The notes: a model not told the origin generated them from the letters alone. A stretch of 64,000 nt of DNA from Bacteroides sp. (GCA_019416685.1 DXWV01000102.1:7079-71078); one strand, 5' to 3'; shown: positions 51,502-60,314, counted from the first letter of the stretch. Program-made: numbers and translations.

Positions 51502-52677
51502 TTAGTGATGGAACAAGCGGATGCCTGTAAATGCCATTGCAATAGCATACTTATCACAAGTCTCAATCACATGATCGTCGCGTACTGAACCTCCCGGTTG
51601 CGCAATGTAACTTACACCACTTTTGTGTGCACGTTCAATATTGTCACCAAAGGGGAAGAATGCATCCGATCCCAGTGCTACTCCGGTTAGTGTATCCAGC
51701 CACTCGCGCTTTTCTTCGCGGGTCAGTACTTCCGGCTTTTCGGTGAAGAATTGTTCCCAACTGCCGTCTGCCAATACATCCATATAATCTTCAGAGATGT
51801 AAATGTCTATTGTATTGTCGCGGTCGGCACGGCGTATTTTATCTTTCCAGGGGAGATTCATCACCTTCGGATGTTGACGCAGATACCAGATGTCAGCTTT
51901 ATTTCCGGCAAGGCGGGTGCAATGGATACGTGATTGCTGCCCGGCGCCGATACCGATAGCCTGTCCGTCTTTGGCATAACATACGGAGTTGGACTGTGTA
52001 TACTTTAATGTAATAAGGGCAATAAGCAGATCGCGTTTGGCATCGGCAGGAATCTCCTGATTCCGGGTAGGCATCTCTTTAAGCAGAGATTCGTCTATCT
52101 TCAATTCATTGCGTCCTTGTTCAAAAGTGATACCGAAAACATCTTTATGTTCGATAGGAGCAGGGCGGTATGCCGGGTCTATTTTTATAACATTGTAAGT
52201 ACCTTTGCGTTTGTTACGAAGAATTTCCAATGCTTCGGGTGTGTAATCAGGCGCTATAACACCATCGGATACTTCGCGATTGATGAGGCGTGCTGTCTCT
52301 TCATCACACGTATCAGAAAGAGCGATGAAATCACCATAAGATGACATACGGTCTGCACCACGGGCACGGGCATAGGCAGTGGCAAGCGGAGAAAGTGGTA
52401 GATCATCCATAAAGTAAATCTTCTTTAGTGTCTCGCTCATTTCCACTGCTACGGCAGCACCTGCCGGGCTGACATGCTTGAAGGAAGCGGCAGCCGGAAG
52501 TCCGGTAGCTTCTTTCAGCTCTTTTACTAATTGCCAACTGTTGAATGCATCCAGTAAGTTGATAAATCCGGGACGCCCGTTTAATACTTCGATGGGTAGT
52601 TCTCCCTCTTTCATAAAGATACGGGCAGGCTTCTGGTTAGGATTGCAGCCGTATTTCAGTTCTAATTCTTTTGCCAT
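51502..52677 (-). CDS. Stand-alone AICAR formyltransferase (PurH C-terminal domain type)
   Basis: 391 residues. The catalytic K67-H68 pair lies in SFKHVSPAGAA, with SRIHCTRLAGNKADIWYLR and GVSYIAQPGGSVRDDHVI as further AICAR transformylase signatures. The IMP cyclohydrolase domain of bifunctional PurH is absent, so this enzyme would carry out only the formyl transfer to AICAR. A separate PurH elsewhere in the genome is expected. A -7 box on the minus strand lies at 52813-52806. Confidence 0.85.
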   Translation of the reverse strand: MAKELELKYGCNPNQKPARIFMKEGELPIEVLNGRPGFINLLDAFNSWQLVKELKEATGLPAAASFKHVSPAGAAVAVEMSETLKKIYFMDDLPLSPLATAYARARGADRMSSYGDFIALSDTCDEETARLINREVSDGVIAPDYTPEALEILRNKRKGTYNVIKIDPAYRPAPIEHKDVFGITFEQGRNELKIDESLLKEMPTRNQEIPADAKRDLLIALITLKYTQSNSVCYAKDGQAIGIGAGQQSRIHCTRLAGNKADIWYLRQHPKVMNLPWKDKIRRADRDNTIDIYISEDYMDVLADGSWEQFFTEKPEVLTREEKREWLDTLTGVALGSDAFFPFGDNIERAHKSGVSYIAQPGGSVRDDHVIETCDKYAIAMAFTGIRLFHH

Positions 52678-52858
52678 GATTTATAATTTAAAAAATTAAA
52701 GATTAAAAGACCGGTATGTAGCTTGATAAATTCTTGTTTGATAAAGAAGTCTTTTATAGGCTTGTATGGGCCTTATCGTCAAGGTTTATTCCCGGACCAG
52801 CGTTGCAAAGATAAGCATTTTAATTTTTAATTATTAATTTTTAAATTCCCAAAATACC

Positions 52859-52901
52859 TATAAATAGGGATTGCATGCGCGAAAAAATATCCGTTCCTTT
52901 G
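52859..52901 (+). promoter_or_regulatory. Promoter of the hemerythrin operon with shared 17-nt motif
   Basis: TATAAATAGGGATTGCA (52859-52875), exactly 18 nt, then TTCCTTTG (52894-52901), a weak form of the -7 box. The start codon is 25 nt downstream. The small palindrome CCTATAAATAGG overlaps the motif. Confidence 0.62.
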
Positions 52902-52926
52902 TACGCGTAATATAAAATAGGTATAG

Positions 52927-53631
52927 ATGGATAGATTACAAAAATATAAATCTTCTGATAAGATGATTGATCTTATCAGTGATAATTACTCTCTGTTACA
53001 GGTTATGAGCCGTTTCGGACTGTCTTTGGGTTTTGGCGACAAAACGGTAAAAGAAGTTTGCGAGATGAATGGCGTGGATTGTCCTACGTTTCTTGTAGTG
53101 GTTAATTTTATGGCCGAAGGCTTTTCACGTATGGATGGTGAAACAGATGGTATATCTATTCCGGCTTTGGTTGACTACTTGCGACAAGCCCATATTTATT
53201 TTCTGGAATTTTGTTTACCTGCTATACGCCGCAAACTACTCGAAGCCATTGATTGCTCAGAAAACGATGTATCTTTTCTTATTCTTAAATTCTTCGACGA
53301 GTATATGCGGGAAGTACGCAAACACATGGAGTATGAGGAAAGAACGGTGTTCAAGTATGTAGATGCGCTGCTTGAGAATAATGCACCGAAAAATTATCAA
53401 ATCAGTACATTTTCAAAACATCATGATCAGGTAGGAGAGAAGCTAACGGAACTGAAAAATATTATTATTAAATATTGTCCTGACAAGGCTAATACCAATC
53501 TGCTCAATGCAGCATTGTTTGATATATATGCCTGTGAGGAAGGGCTTGAGTCTCATTGTAAAGTCGAAGATTATATTTTTGTTCCTGCTATTCTGAAGTT
53601 GGAAAGGAGGATGAACGACAATGAAAAATAA
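52927..53631 (+). CDS. Hemerythrin HHE-domain protein (RIC/ScdA-like)
   Basis: 234 residues. The N-terminal third resembles the DUF1858/ScdA-N-type domain (LLQVMSRFGLSLGFGDKTVKEVC). The rest is a four-helix hemerythrin domain with iron-ligand candidates in HMEYEERTVF, FSKHHDQV and LESHCKVEDYIF. RIC proteins repair Fe-S clusters after nitrosative or oxidative damage. It overlaps the following LuxR-type regulator gene by 11 nt, so the two are one operon. Confidence 0.82.
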   Translation: MDRLQKYKSSDKMIDLISDNYSLLQVMSRFGLSLGFGDKTVKEVCEMNGVDCPTFLVVVNFMAEGFSRMDGETDGISIPALVDYLRQAHIYFLEFCLPAIRRKLLEAIDCSENDVSFLILKFFDEYMREVRKHMEYEERTVFKYVDALLENNAPKNYQISTFSKHHDQVGEKLTELKNIIIKYCPDKANTNLLNAALFDIYACEEGLESHCKVEDYIFVPAILKLERRMNDNEK

Positions 53632-54229
53632 TGAAACGATCCGCATAGCTGTTGCAGAAAATTCTGTAATTATTCGTAGTGGATTGACACTGGCATTAAA
53701 ACGCTTGCCTAATCTGAAAGTTCAGCCGGTAGAACTTCTTTCTGTTGAAGCACTACACGACTGTCTGCGTACGCAATATCCCGATATATTGGTAGTAAAC
53801 CCAACATTTGGTGATTATTTTGATGTAACAAGATTCCGTGAAGAGACTGCCGGAAAAGGAATTCGGGTGGTGGCACTGGTCAGTTCGTTTATTGATGCAA
53901 GCCTGCTAAGCAAATACGACGATTCTATCTCTATTTTTGATGATTTGGAGGCACTTGCTAACAAGATAACCCGTTTGGAGAATATTGAACCCGATATAGA
54001 GGAAGATGGACAAGAGACTCTTAGCCAGCGAGAGAAAGAAATTGTGGTTTGTGTTGTGAAGGGGATGACAAATAAAGAGATAGCCGAAAAGTTGTTCCTT
54101 TCTATCCATACGGTAATCACTCACAGAAGAAATATTAGTAAAAAGTTACAGATACATAGTGCTGCCGGTTTGACTATCTATGCCATTGTAAATAAGCTGG
54201 TTGAATTGAGTGATGTGAAAGATTTATAG
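53621..54229 (+). CDS. LuxR/NarL-type regulator with degenerate receiver domain
   Basis: 202 residues. The N-terminal receiver-like domain has N60 where the phospho-accepting aspartate should be (PDILVVNP), so classical phosphorylation is unlikely. The C-terminal GerE helix-turn-helix (about 134-190) is complete: LSQREKEIVVCVVKGMTNKE and IHTVITHRRNISKKL. Overlap with the hemerythrin gene suggests the regulator senses or responds to the same stress, perhaps through its partner protein. Confidence 0.83.
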   Translation: MKNNETIRIAVAENSVIIRSGLTLALKRLPNLKVQPVELLSVEALHDCLRTQYPDILVVNPTFGDYFDVTRFREETAGKGIRVVALVSSFIDASLLSKYDDSISIFDDLEALANKITRLENIEPDIEEDGQETLSQREKEIVVCVVKGMTNKEIAEKLFLSIHTVITHRRNISKKLQIHSAAGLTIYAIVNKLVELSDVKDL

Positions 54230-54259
54230 CTTTAAAAAGTGTTATAAAACGTAAAACCG

Positions 54260-54290
54260 TTTGCGCACACGGAGAAAAGCTGTATCTTTG
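54260..54290 (+). promoter_or_regulatory. Strong consensus promoter with no ORF behind it
   Basis: TTTG (54260-54263), 19-nt spacer, TATCTTTG (54283-54290). It is among the best matches to the Bacteroides consensus in the window, yet it is followed by about 340 nt without a convincing ORF. Confidence 0.75.
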
Positions 54291-54297
54291 CAGTGCA

Positions 54298-54515
54298 ATT
54301 GGGAAATTGTTATTAGTTTAAAAGGTAAAAATAAGAAATTAAGGTATTAGAATTTAAGGTTAAGGTATTAGATAAAGCTTCAATGGGTATAAAATAAAGG
54401 TAAAAGATTAACAAGGATAACACTAATAATAGGTAATTGAAGTTTTTTAGGTAAGAAAGAAGATTGTAATTCAGGAAAAAGAGGAAAACAAAAGAAAAGC
54501 CTTATGGCTTTTCTT
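54298..54515 (+). ncRNA. Candidate small RNA or orphan leader
   Basis: Starts just after a consensus promoter and ends at a perfect 10-bp hairpin AAGAAAAGCC-TTAT-GGCTTTTCTT (54492-54515). A second hairpin with a T7 run follows near 54,530-54,560. The RNA is A-rich and contains the direct repeat TTAAGGTATTAGA at 54339 and 54360. No ORF longer than a few codons is credible. It could be a small RNA or the leader of a gene displaced by the adjacent IS3 element. Confidence 0.5.
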
Positions 54516-54635
54516 ATCAGAGGCGAGAAGTTCTTTTAAAAGAATTTACTCGTTTTTTTATTTTTATTATTTTACTGTAAGGTGTTGACTTAGTACAGAT
54601 TTACTTTACACCGTTTTAACATTATAAAAATTCAT

Positions 54636-55043
54636 ATGACAAGTAAAGTATCTCCTCGTTGTAGGTATAGTTTAGATTTTAAACTAAAAGTATTAAGTGA
54701 TTATTATCGTTCTGGTTTGACCAAATATTTCATCGAGCAGCGAGATGGTTTGGTTCATGGGAGTATTTACAGATGGGAAAAAGCCTTGATATTGTCTGCA
54801 AAAGACTTATCTTTGTCCCAGGATTTATTATCTCAAATAGAAACGATGCGCAAAGCGAAAGAAAAAAAGTCCCAAGTAACCTCTTCCTTATCTAAGGAAG
54901 AAGAGTTGCAGGCGGAGTTACTTCGTCTTCGTAAAGCTTTGGAATACTCCGAACTTCGCAATGAGGCTCTGTCTGAAGTCTTAAAAATCGGTCGTGAAGA
55001 ATACGGCATCGATTTATTAAAAAAAGCTGGCGCCAAGCAGTAA
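54636..55043 (+). CDS. IS3-family transposase OrfA
   Basis: 135 residues: N-terminal helix-turn-helix (YSLDFKLKVLSDYYRSGL ... GSIYRWEKAL) and a C-terminal leucine-zipper-like coiled coil (EELQAELLRLRKALEYSELR). The last codons read TTA AAA AAA GCT, an A7 run suited to a -1 shift into orfB; without shifting, translation stops at 55041. Confidence 0.85.
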   Translation: MTSKVSPRCRYSLDFKLKVLSDYYRSGLTKYFIEQRDGLVHGSIYRWEKALILSAKDLSLSQDLLSQIETMRKAKEKKSQVTSSLSKEEELQAELLRLRKALEYSELRNEALSEVLKIGREEYGIDLLKKAGAKQ

Positions 55044-55090
55044 ATACCCTTCGGCACAGGCATCCAAAGATTTCCATCGGAAGCCTGTGC
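55019..55090 (+). promoter_or_regulatory. -1 ribosomal frameshift signal of the IS3 element
   Basis: Slippery run of seven A (55019-55025), followed 28 nt later by stem GCACAGGC (55054) / GCCTGTGC (55083). The OrfA stop lies between them. Confidence 0.7.
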
Positions 55091-55897
55091 TCACTGTTTG
55101 GTAAGAGTAGAGAAGGGTATTATTCAGTAAGTACGCAAGTACTTTCAGACCGTATTCTCACGGAGGTCAAAGTCGCCCAACTTGTACGCGAAATCAGGTC
55201 ATCAGCACCCGGTATTGGTGCCTATAAGTTATTTCTGATCCTAAAGGAAGTATATGAGGGGAAGTTGATGGGGCGGGACAGTTTTTATAACCTGCTCCGT
55301 CGCAAAGGTCTCATGCTTTCTCCTTTGAAAAGGCGTCATACTACCAACTCCAACCATAACTATCGGAAGTATAAAAACCTGATAAAAGACTATAAGCCAA
55401 AGACTTTAAATCGTTTATGGGTGGCAGATATTACTTATATTGAAACAGATGCCGGTGTTTGCTATCTCCACTTGCTTACAGATGCCTTTACTCATGAAAT
55501 AGTGGGTTGGATCCTATCCGGTAGTCTCGTTGCAGATAACACTTTAGAAGCACTTAATCAAGCTATTGCTATGTTTCCTGATACCGATTTCAGTAAATTG
55601 ATTCATCATTCTGACAGAGGATCACAGTATTGTTGTAACAGATATGTTGAGAGATTGAAAGAAATGCAAATCTCTATCAGCATGACGGAAGATAGTAACC
55701 CTACTGACAATGCGATAGCCGAGCGGGTTAATGGTATTATTAAACAGGAGTGGCTATACCGTCAGAAACGTCCAAAAGACATTGTTGAAGCTAGAAGTAA
55801 GATAACGGAAATCATTGACTTCTACAATAATGTGCGACCACATATGAGCAATAACATGAAAACGCCCAAAGCTATGAGAGCAAGTGTAGCCGCTTAA
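55025..55897 (+). CDS. IS3-family transposase OrfB (expressed by -1 frameshift)
   Basis: The -1 frame is open from the A7 run (55019-55025) to 55897, about 290 residues. It encodes CSLFGKSREGYY, the usual N-terminal OrfB motif, and the DDE catalytic core: first D in LWVADITYIE, second D in HHSDRGSQY, E in NAIAERVNG. All three catalytic residues are present, so the element may be active. A possible independent start is TTG at 55265, but that would leave out the N-terminal domain. Confidence 0.82.
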   Translation, partial: SWRQAVNTLRHRHPKISIGSLCSLFGKSREGYYSVSTQVLSDRILTEVKVAQLVREIRSSAPGIGAYKLFLILKEVYEGKLMGRDSFYNLLRRKGLMLSPLKRRHTTNSNHNYRKYKNLIKDYKPKTLNRLWVADITYIETDAGVCYLHLLTDAFTHEIVGWILSGSLVADNTLEALNQAIAMFPDTDFSKLIHHSDRGSQYCCNRYVERLKEMQISISMTEDSNPTDNAIAERVNGIIKQEWLYRQKRPKDIVEARSKITEIIDFYNNVRPHMSNNMKTPKAMRASVAA

Positions 55898-55905
55898 CGC
55901 TCTTT

Positions 55906-55922
55906 GGAGGCTTCGCGCCTCC
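55906..55922 (+). terminator. Hairpin after OrfB
   Basis: GGAGGC-TTCGC-GCCTCC 9 nt after the OrfB stop; more GC-rich sequence with a short T run follows near 55,951. Confidence 0.5.
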
Positions 55923-56199
55923 AGCCGCTAAGGCGAACCGCCGCGGTGTTTTTCATAATATGATTTGCAGGATAGTCAATAAATAGCTAATTTAGAAGCT
56001 GGAAAAATACACTGTTTATGGGATGTATTGATTTATGATCGGAAAGACGAGCAGGTAAGATAATCAATAAGGTATTCCTGAAGGTGTAAAGTGAAACAGT
56101 AAAACAATCAAGAAACTGTGAAGGAAAACAGTAGATATTAACCAAAATGTGTAAAGTGAATACAGGCATAGTCAGTGTGATAATCAATTGAAATAAGAA

Positions 56200-56291
56200 T
56201 GTACACTTTTGTCATACAAGAGTGTACATGTTTATGTAACAAAAGTGTACACTCTTACATGGTAAAAATGTACACTCTTATAGCTCTTAAT
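56200..56291. repeat. Four 23-bp iterated TGTACA units
   Basis: TGTACA occurs at 56200, 56223, 56246 and 56269, exactly 23 nt apart. Neighbouring units share further bases such as ACAAAAG or ACTCTTA. The array ends 16 nt before the stop of the minus-strand LRR gene. The rest of 55923-56199 is AT-rich, with GTGTAAAGTGAA twice (near 56,090 and 56,149), and contains no supported gene. Confidence 0.8.
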
Positions 56292-56306
56292 TAATTTTCT
56301 TGATTC

Positions 56307-57353
56307 CTATTTGTATATCAACTTGTTTTCTACCCCGTCACCAAATAGGTTATCACCTAAAGTTGTAATTTTATTTCCCGTAGCTACTACATGGCGTAGA
56401 TTATCACATCCCATAAATGCACCGAATTCAATAGCGGTTACGCTGGCCGGTAACTCTACCGTACCACATAATCTGCCGCAATTACTAAATACACGTTGTC
56501 CGATCACCTTTAATCCATGAGGTAATTTTATGCGGAGCAAATATTTTTTTTGCGAAAATGTAAAATCCGGGATGGAAGTTGCATTCGTTTTTGCAATATC
56601 TACAGCAACGAGGTTGGGCATATAATCTCTGATTAATTTGAAGTCGTTGTTGTCCAGTTTGCCTTCAATTGTGAGAAAGTTGATATCTTTAGGCTGTAAG
56701 CCTGCCTTTTGTATTTCACTTTCCAGAGTACTCATTGCACCTACTTGCAAAGTAGCTTCCTGTGGTTCTCCTTCAATAAAGGCAAATGATTTCCAGTTAT
56801 TCTTTATTCTGTATTCGTCGCTACTACCCAGCGGGACAAAAATTGCAGTTATACTGTCTGCCAATCCTTCCGGAAGAAGATTGGGCGGCGTTTTCTTTCT
56901 GATCTGGCAGATAGCAAGATTACTACAACCTTTAAAAGCAGCATCTTCAATGTTTTTGATCTTCTCAGAAAGAACCACTTTTTTCAATGACATCTTTCCT
57001 TGAGGTTGTCCGTTTATTACCTGGCAGAATGCATATGCAGGAATAAAGTTGGGCATATATACATAGAATTTGTCGGGATGTGTTCCGGCTTTTCCTGTAT
57101 ACATTTTGATCTCTGCATTTGAGATATCGAGTACTTCTAAGTTTTTAAATTCATCCCGCAGGTGTCTGAAGTCTTCTGCATTGATTTTTCCTGTCAGTGT
57201 AAGATGAGTAACACTGTTTGCTTCGTCTTCGGTCATCATTGAGATCAATGTTCCTGCTTTGGATACAAAATATTGCTTTTTAATAGGTTGCGCCATAATT
57301 CCCGGGGTCGTTGCAGCCAGGAACAGACCTATAAATAAATGTTTTATTTTCAT
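56307..57353 (-). CDS. Secreted leucine-rich-repeat protein (BspA-like, LRR_5)
   Basis: 348 residues with a signal peptide (PGIMAQP). Repeats follow the BspA/LRR_5 pattern: LKKVVLSEKIKNIEDAAFKGC, IKLPHGLKVIGQRVFSNCG (two of several units) and VTAIEFGAFMGC. Two larger modules start with similar VTHLTLTGKINAEDFRHLRD and INFLTIEGKLDNNDFKLIRD sequences, so the protein is an internal duplication. Such proteins are surface-exposed binding proteins. No anchoring signal is obvious. Confidence 0.8.
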   Translation of the reverse strand: MKIKHLFIGLFLAATTPGIMAQPIKKQYFVSKAGTLISMMTEDEANSVTHLTLTGKINAEDFRHLRDEFKNLEVLDISNAEIKMYTGKAGTHPDKFYVYMPNFIPAYAFCQVINGQPQGKMSLKKVVLSEKIKNIEDAAFKGCSNLAICQIRKKTPPNLLPEGLADSITAIFVPLGSSDEYRIKNNWKSFAFIEGEPQEATLQVGAMSTLESEIQKAGLQPKDINFLTIEGKLDNNDFKLIRDYMPNLVAVDIAKTNATSIPDFTFSQKKYLLRIKLPHGLKVIGQRVFSNCGRLCGTVELPASVTAIEFGAFMGCDNLRHVVATGNKITTLGDNLFGDGVENKLIYK

Positions 57354-57521
57354 GAGTGAGTTTTTATTTAGACAAATATACAGAAAAAAGAGAGAACAAG
57401 CCTCTCTTTTTGTTTTTTATAGTTATTTTTGCTTCCGGCTTAACAATTAATAATGTGGCAGTGGGCATAGTTTCACTATAAGGCTATATGATTGTGGCAT
57501 ACTCTAAGTAAATTATTATAT

Positions 57522-58394
57522 ATGGAACAAGAAAATGCTATCCTCCAGGAAAATCCTAAGACAGGGGTTCATGTACTTATCAGTCTGTCTGTTTACATAG
57601 GATTATATTTTTTTCTTTCTATGGTGTTTTCCGTGGCTGCTTATCTTGGTTTGAGGCTTTCGGGGGTACATGGGTCGTATACACTCTCCCAATACGCAGT
57701 TATTCAGACAGCCAGTTTGCTGGCCAGTGTCCTTCCTGCCTTGCTTGTTCTCAAGTATTGCGACTATCGTCCGTTTTCTGATTTAGGACTCAGTATCCGT
57801 GGGCGTTGGAAAGATTTCTTGTACGGATTGTTGGTGGCTGTTCTCTTGTATGGTATTGGATTCGGACTTTCATTAGCATTGGGAGAGGTCAGGATTATGG
57901 GAGTTCATTTGAACTTTACCAATCTGGTGGGTAGTTTTGGTGTTTGTATTCTTGTTGCCCTTACAGAAGAAATAATGATTCGTGGCTATGTTTTGGGACG
58001 GTTGCTGCGGACACGGCTTAACAAATTCCTTTCATTGCTGATTTCCTCGGTGCTATTTTCTCTGATGCATCTTTTTAATCCGAATGTGGCTTTTCTTCCG
58101 ATGTTGAATCTTGTGCTGGCTGGATGTCTGCTCGGAGCTGCTTTCCTCTATACCCGTAATCTCTGGTTCCCGATCTCGTTACATCTGTTCTGGAATTGGT
58201 TGCAAGGTCCTGTGTTGGGATATAAAGTAAGCGGGATTGAGCTTTGCCCATCACTGCTACAGTTACAATTGCCTGAGAATACTATTTTGAATGGCGGTAC
58301 TTTTGGCTTTGAGGGATCTATCATCTGTACGATATTGATGATTGTGCTGATAGGAGGTATCATCTGGTATTTTGAGAAAAGAAAATGCGGATAA
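57522..58394 (+). CDS. CPBP-family intramembrane glutamic endopeptidase
   Basis: 290 residues from ATG 57522 (an upstream TTG at 57492 is less likely). Eight or so membrane helices. The CAAX-protease/CPBP active-site motifs are E149-E150-IMI-R154 (LTEEIMIRGYVLG), H183 in FSLMHLFNPN and H221-N225 in HLFWNW. Relatives process prenylated or secreted peptides or act in bacteriocin immunity; the substrate here is unknown. Confidence 0.85.
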   Translation: MEQENAILQENPKTGVHVLISLSVYIGLYFFLSMVFSVAAYLGLRLSGVHGSYTLSQYAVIQTASLLASVLPALLVLKYCDYRPFSDLGLSIRGRWKDFLYGLLVAVLLYGIGFGLSLALGEVRIMGVHLNFTNLVGSFGVCILVALTEEIMIRGYVLGRLLRTRLNKFLSLLISSVLFSLMHLFNPNVAFLPMLNLVLAGCLLGAAFLYTRNLWFPISLHLFWNWLQGPVLGYKVSGIELCPSLLQLQLPENTILNGGTFGFEGSIICTILMIVLIGGIIWYFEKRKCG

Positions 58395-58601
58395 GTAGAT
58401 TCTTTGGTTTGTAAGAGTACCTATTTAACTGTGTGTTAAATAGGTAGTTAACGCATGGTTAAAATGCATAGTTTATATGGATAAAGTACGTACTTTAATA
58501 GTGTAAATATACAAATGTTAAATACATAATATTAAGTTATAAATAGACACTTCTTATCAGTCTTACTATCTTATTCTGTTATCAGTCTCATTTTTATTTT
58601 C

Positions 58602-58609
58602 TATCTTTG
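58602..58609 (+). promoter_or_regulatory. -7 box of dnaB
   Basis: TATCTTTG 76 nt before the dnaB ATG. The 58395-58601 stretch upstream is AT-rich and holds no gene. Confidence 0.55.
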
Positions 58610-58685
58610 TCACCCCCTTTGCATACTGATCGTATGTTTAAGATCGGGATTGTAAATGAATAGAATTTAAATTGTAAATACAAAG

Positions 58686-60245
58686 ATGGCTGAACAACCC
58701 AAAAGAACTCCCCGTAACACCAAATCCAGAACTCCGCAACCTATAACTGATTACGGACGTATTCAGCCTCAGGCACCGGAACTGGAAGAGGCTGTACTGG
58801 GTGCTTTGATGATCGAGAAAGATGCTTATTCTCTGGTGAGTGAAATACTTCGTCCGGAATCATTCTACGAACATCGTCATCAGTTAATCTATGCTGCTAT
58901 TACCGATCTGGCAGTCAATCAGCAGCCGGTGGATATTCTCACGGTAAAAGAACAACTTGCCAAGCGCGGTGATTTGAAAGAAGTAGGTGGTCCGTTTTAT
59001 ATCACGCAGCTAAGTAGTAAAGTAGCCTCTTCGGCGCATATTGAATATCATGCCCGTATCATTGCGCAAAAGTATCTGGCACGCGAACTTATTACTTTTA
59101 CCAGTGGTATTCAAAGTAAGGCGTTTGACGAAACGCTCGATGTGGACGATTTGATGCAGGAAGCCGAAGGAAAGCTTTTTGAAATCTCGCAACGAAATAT
59201 GAAAAAGGACTATACGCAGATCAATCCGGTGATTAGTGAAGCGTATCAGTTGATTCAGAAAGCTGCTGCCCGTGCCGATGGATTAAGTGGTTTGGAAAGT
59301 GGTTTTACTAAGTTGGATAAGATGACTTCCGGTTGGCAGAATTCCGACCTTATTATTATTGCTGCCCGTCCGGCTATGGGTAAAACGGCTTTTGTGCTTT
59401 CCATGGCTAAAAATATAGCAGTCAATTTTCGTAATCCTGTTGCATTGTTTTCGCTTGAAATGAGTAACGTACAGTTGGTGAATCGTCTTATCTCCAATGT
59501 GTGCGAAATACCAAGTGAGAAAATCAAGAGCGGACAGCTTGCTGCATATGAGTGGCAACAATTGGACTATAAACTGAAAGACCTGATCGATGCACCGCTC
59601 TATGTGGATGATACACCTTCTTTGTCTGTGTTTGAGCTTCGTACAAAGGCACGTCGCCTGGTACGTGAACACGGTGCCAGAATCATTATTATTGACTACC
59701 TTCAGTTGATGAATGCCAGTGGTATGGCTTTTGGTAGCCGCCAGGAAGAGGTTAGCACCATCTCTCGTTCGCTCAAGGGACTTGCCAAAGAGTTGAATAT
59801 TCCTATTATCGCCCTGTCACAGTTGAATCGTGGTGTAGAGAACCGAGAGGGTATTGAAGGAAAACGTCCTCAGTTGAGTGACCTTCGTGAATCCGGAGCC
59901 ATTGAGCAGGATGCCGATATGGTATGTTTTATTCACCGTCCGGAGTATTACAAAATATTTCAGGATGATCATGGAAATGATCTTCGTGGTATGGCCGAAA
60001 TTATTATTGCAAAACACCGTAATGGTGCCGTGGGTGATGTTCTGTTGCGGTTTAAAGGTGAATATACCCGTTTCCAGAATCCGGATGACGATATGGTAAT
60101 ACCTGTACCCGATGCAGGGGCGATGCCTGTACTTGGCTCGCGTATGAATAGTAGCTCCGGTAATGTTCCGCCACCTGCACCCGATTTTGCTCCGCAAAAT
60201 GCCAATCCATTTGGTGGGGGAGATGAAGGACCTTTGCCTTTCTGA
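58686..60245 (+). CDS. dnaB: Replicative DNA helicase DnaB
   Basis: 519 residues. N-terminal helical domain (about 25-180, LEEAVLGALMIEKDAYSLV), then the RecA-like motor with Walker A ARPAMGKT (227-234), Walker B IIIIDYLQLM, LSQLNRGVENREGIEGKRP and the arginine-rich SDLRESGAIEQDADMVCFIHRP. Unwinds DNA at the replication fork as a hexamer. The C-terminal tail is Pro/Asn-rich, usual in Bacteroides. Single gene with its own promoter and terminator. Confidence 0.95.
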   Translation: MAEQPKRTPRNTKSRTPQPITDYGRIQPQAPELEEAVLGALMIEKDAYSLVSEILRPESFYEHRHQLIYAAITDLAVNQQPVDILTVKEQLAKRGDLKEVGGPFYITQLSSKVASSAHIEYHARIIAQKYLARELITFTSGIQSKAFDETLDVDDLMQEAEGKLFEISQRNMKKDYTQINPVISEAYQLIQKAAARADGLSGLESGFTKLDKMTSGWQNSDLIIIAARPAMGKTAFVLSMAKNIAVNFRNPVALFSLEMSNVQLVNRLISNVCEIPSEKIKSGQLAAYEWQQLDYKLKDLIDAPLYVDDTPSLSVFELRTKARRLVREHGARIIIIDYLQLMNASGMAFGSRQEEVSTISRSLKGLAKELNIPIIALSQLNRGVENREGIEGKRPQLSDLRESGAIEQDADMVCFIHRPEYYKIFQDDHGNDLRGMAEIIIAKHRNGAVGDVLLRFKGEYTRFQNPDDDMVIPVPDAGAMPVLGSRMNSSSGNVPPPAPDFAPQNANPFGGGDEGPLPF

Positions 60246-60258
60246 TTAGTAAGTTTTT

Positions 60259-60314
60259 AAGAATGCAATAAACGCATTGGAATCATTGGATTTCAATGCG
60301 TTTATTGCATTCTT
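60259..60314 (+). terminator. dnaB terminator, perfect 21-bp stem
   Basis: Arms 60259-60279 and 60294-60314 are exact inverse complements around a 14-nt loop and run into TTATTATTT. Confidence 0.85.

Larger units (their letters stand above)
54636..55897 (+). mobile_element. IS3-family insertion sequence (coding part)
   Basis: orfA and orfB in the -1 arrangement typical of IS3 elements, apparently intact. The outer ends could not be fixed: TGTAAGGTGTTGAC at 54576 begins like a left terminus, but no convincing inverted partner or target duplication was found downstream of 55897. Confidence 0.8.

Noticed and set aside
54576..56259. TGTAAGGTGTTGAC at 54576 and the inverse CTTACA at 56259 as the two ends of the IS3 element
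   Set aside because: Only a few bases match, the resulting length is unusual for the family, no target duplication is seen, and the right candidate lies inside the 23-bp TGTACA array.
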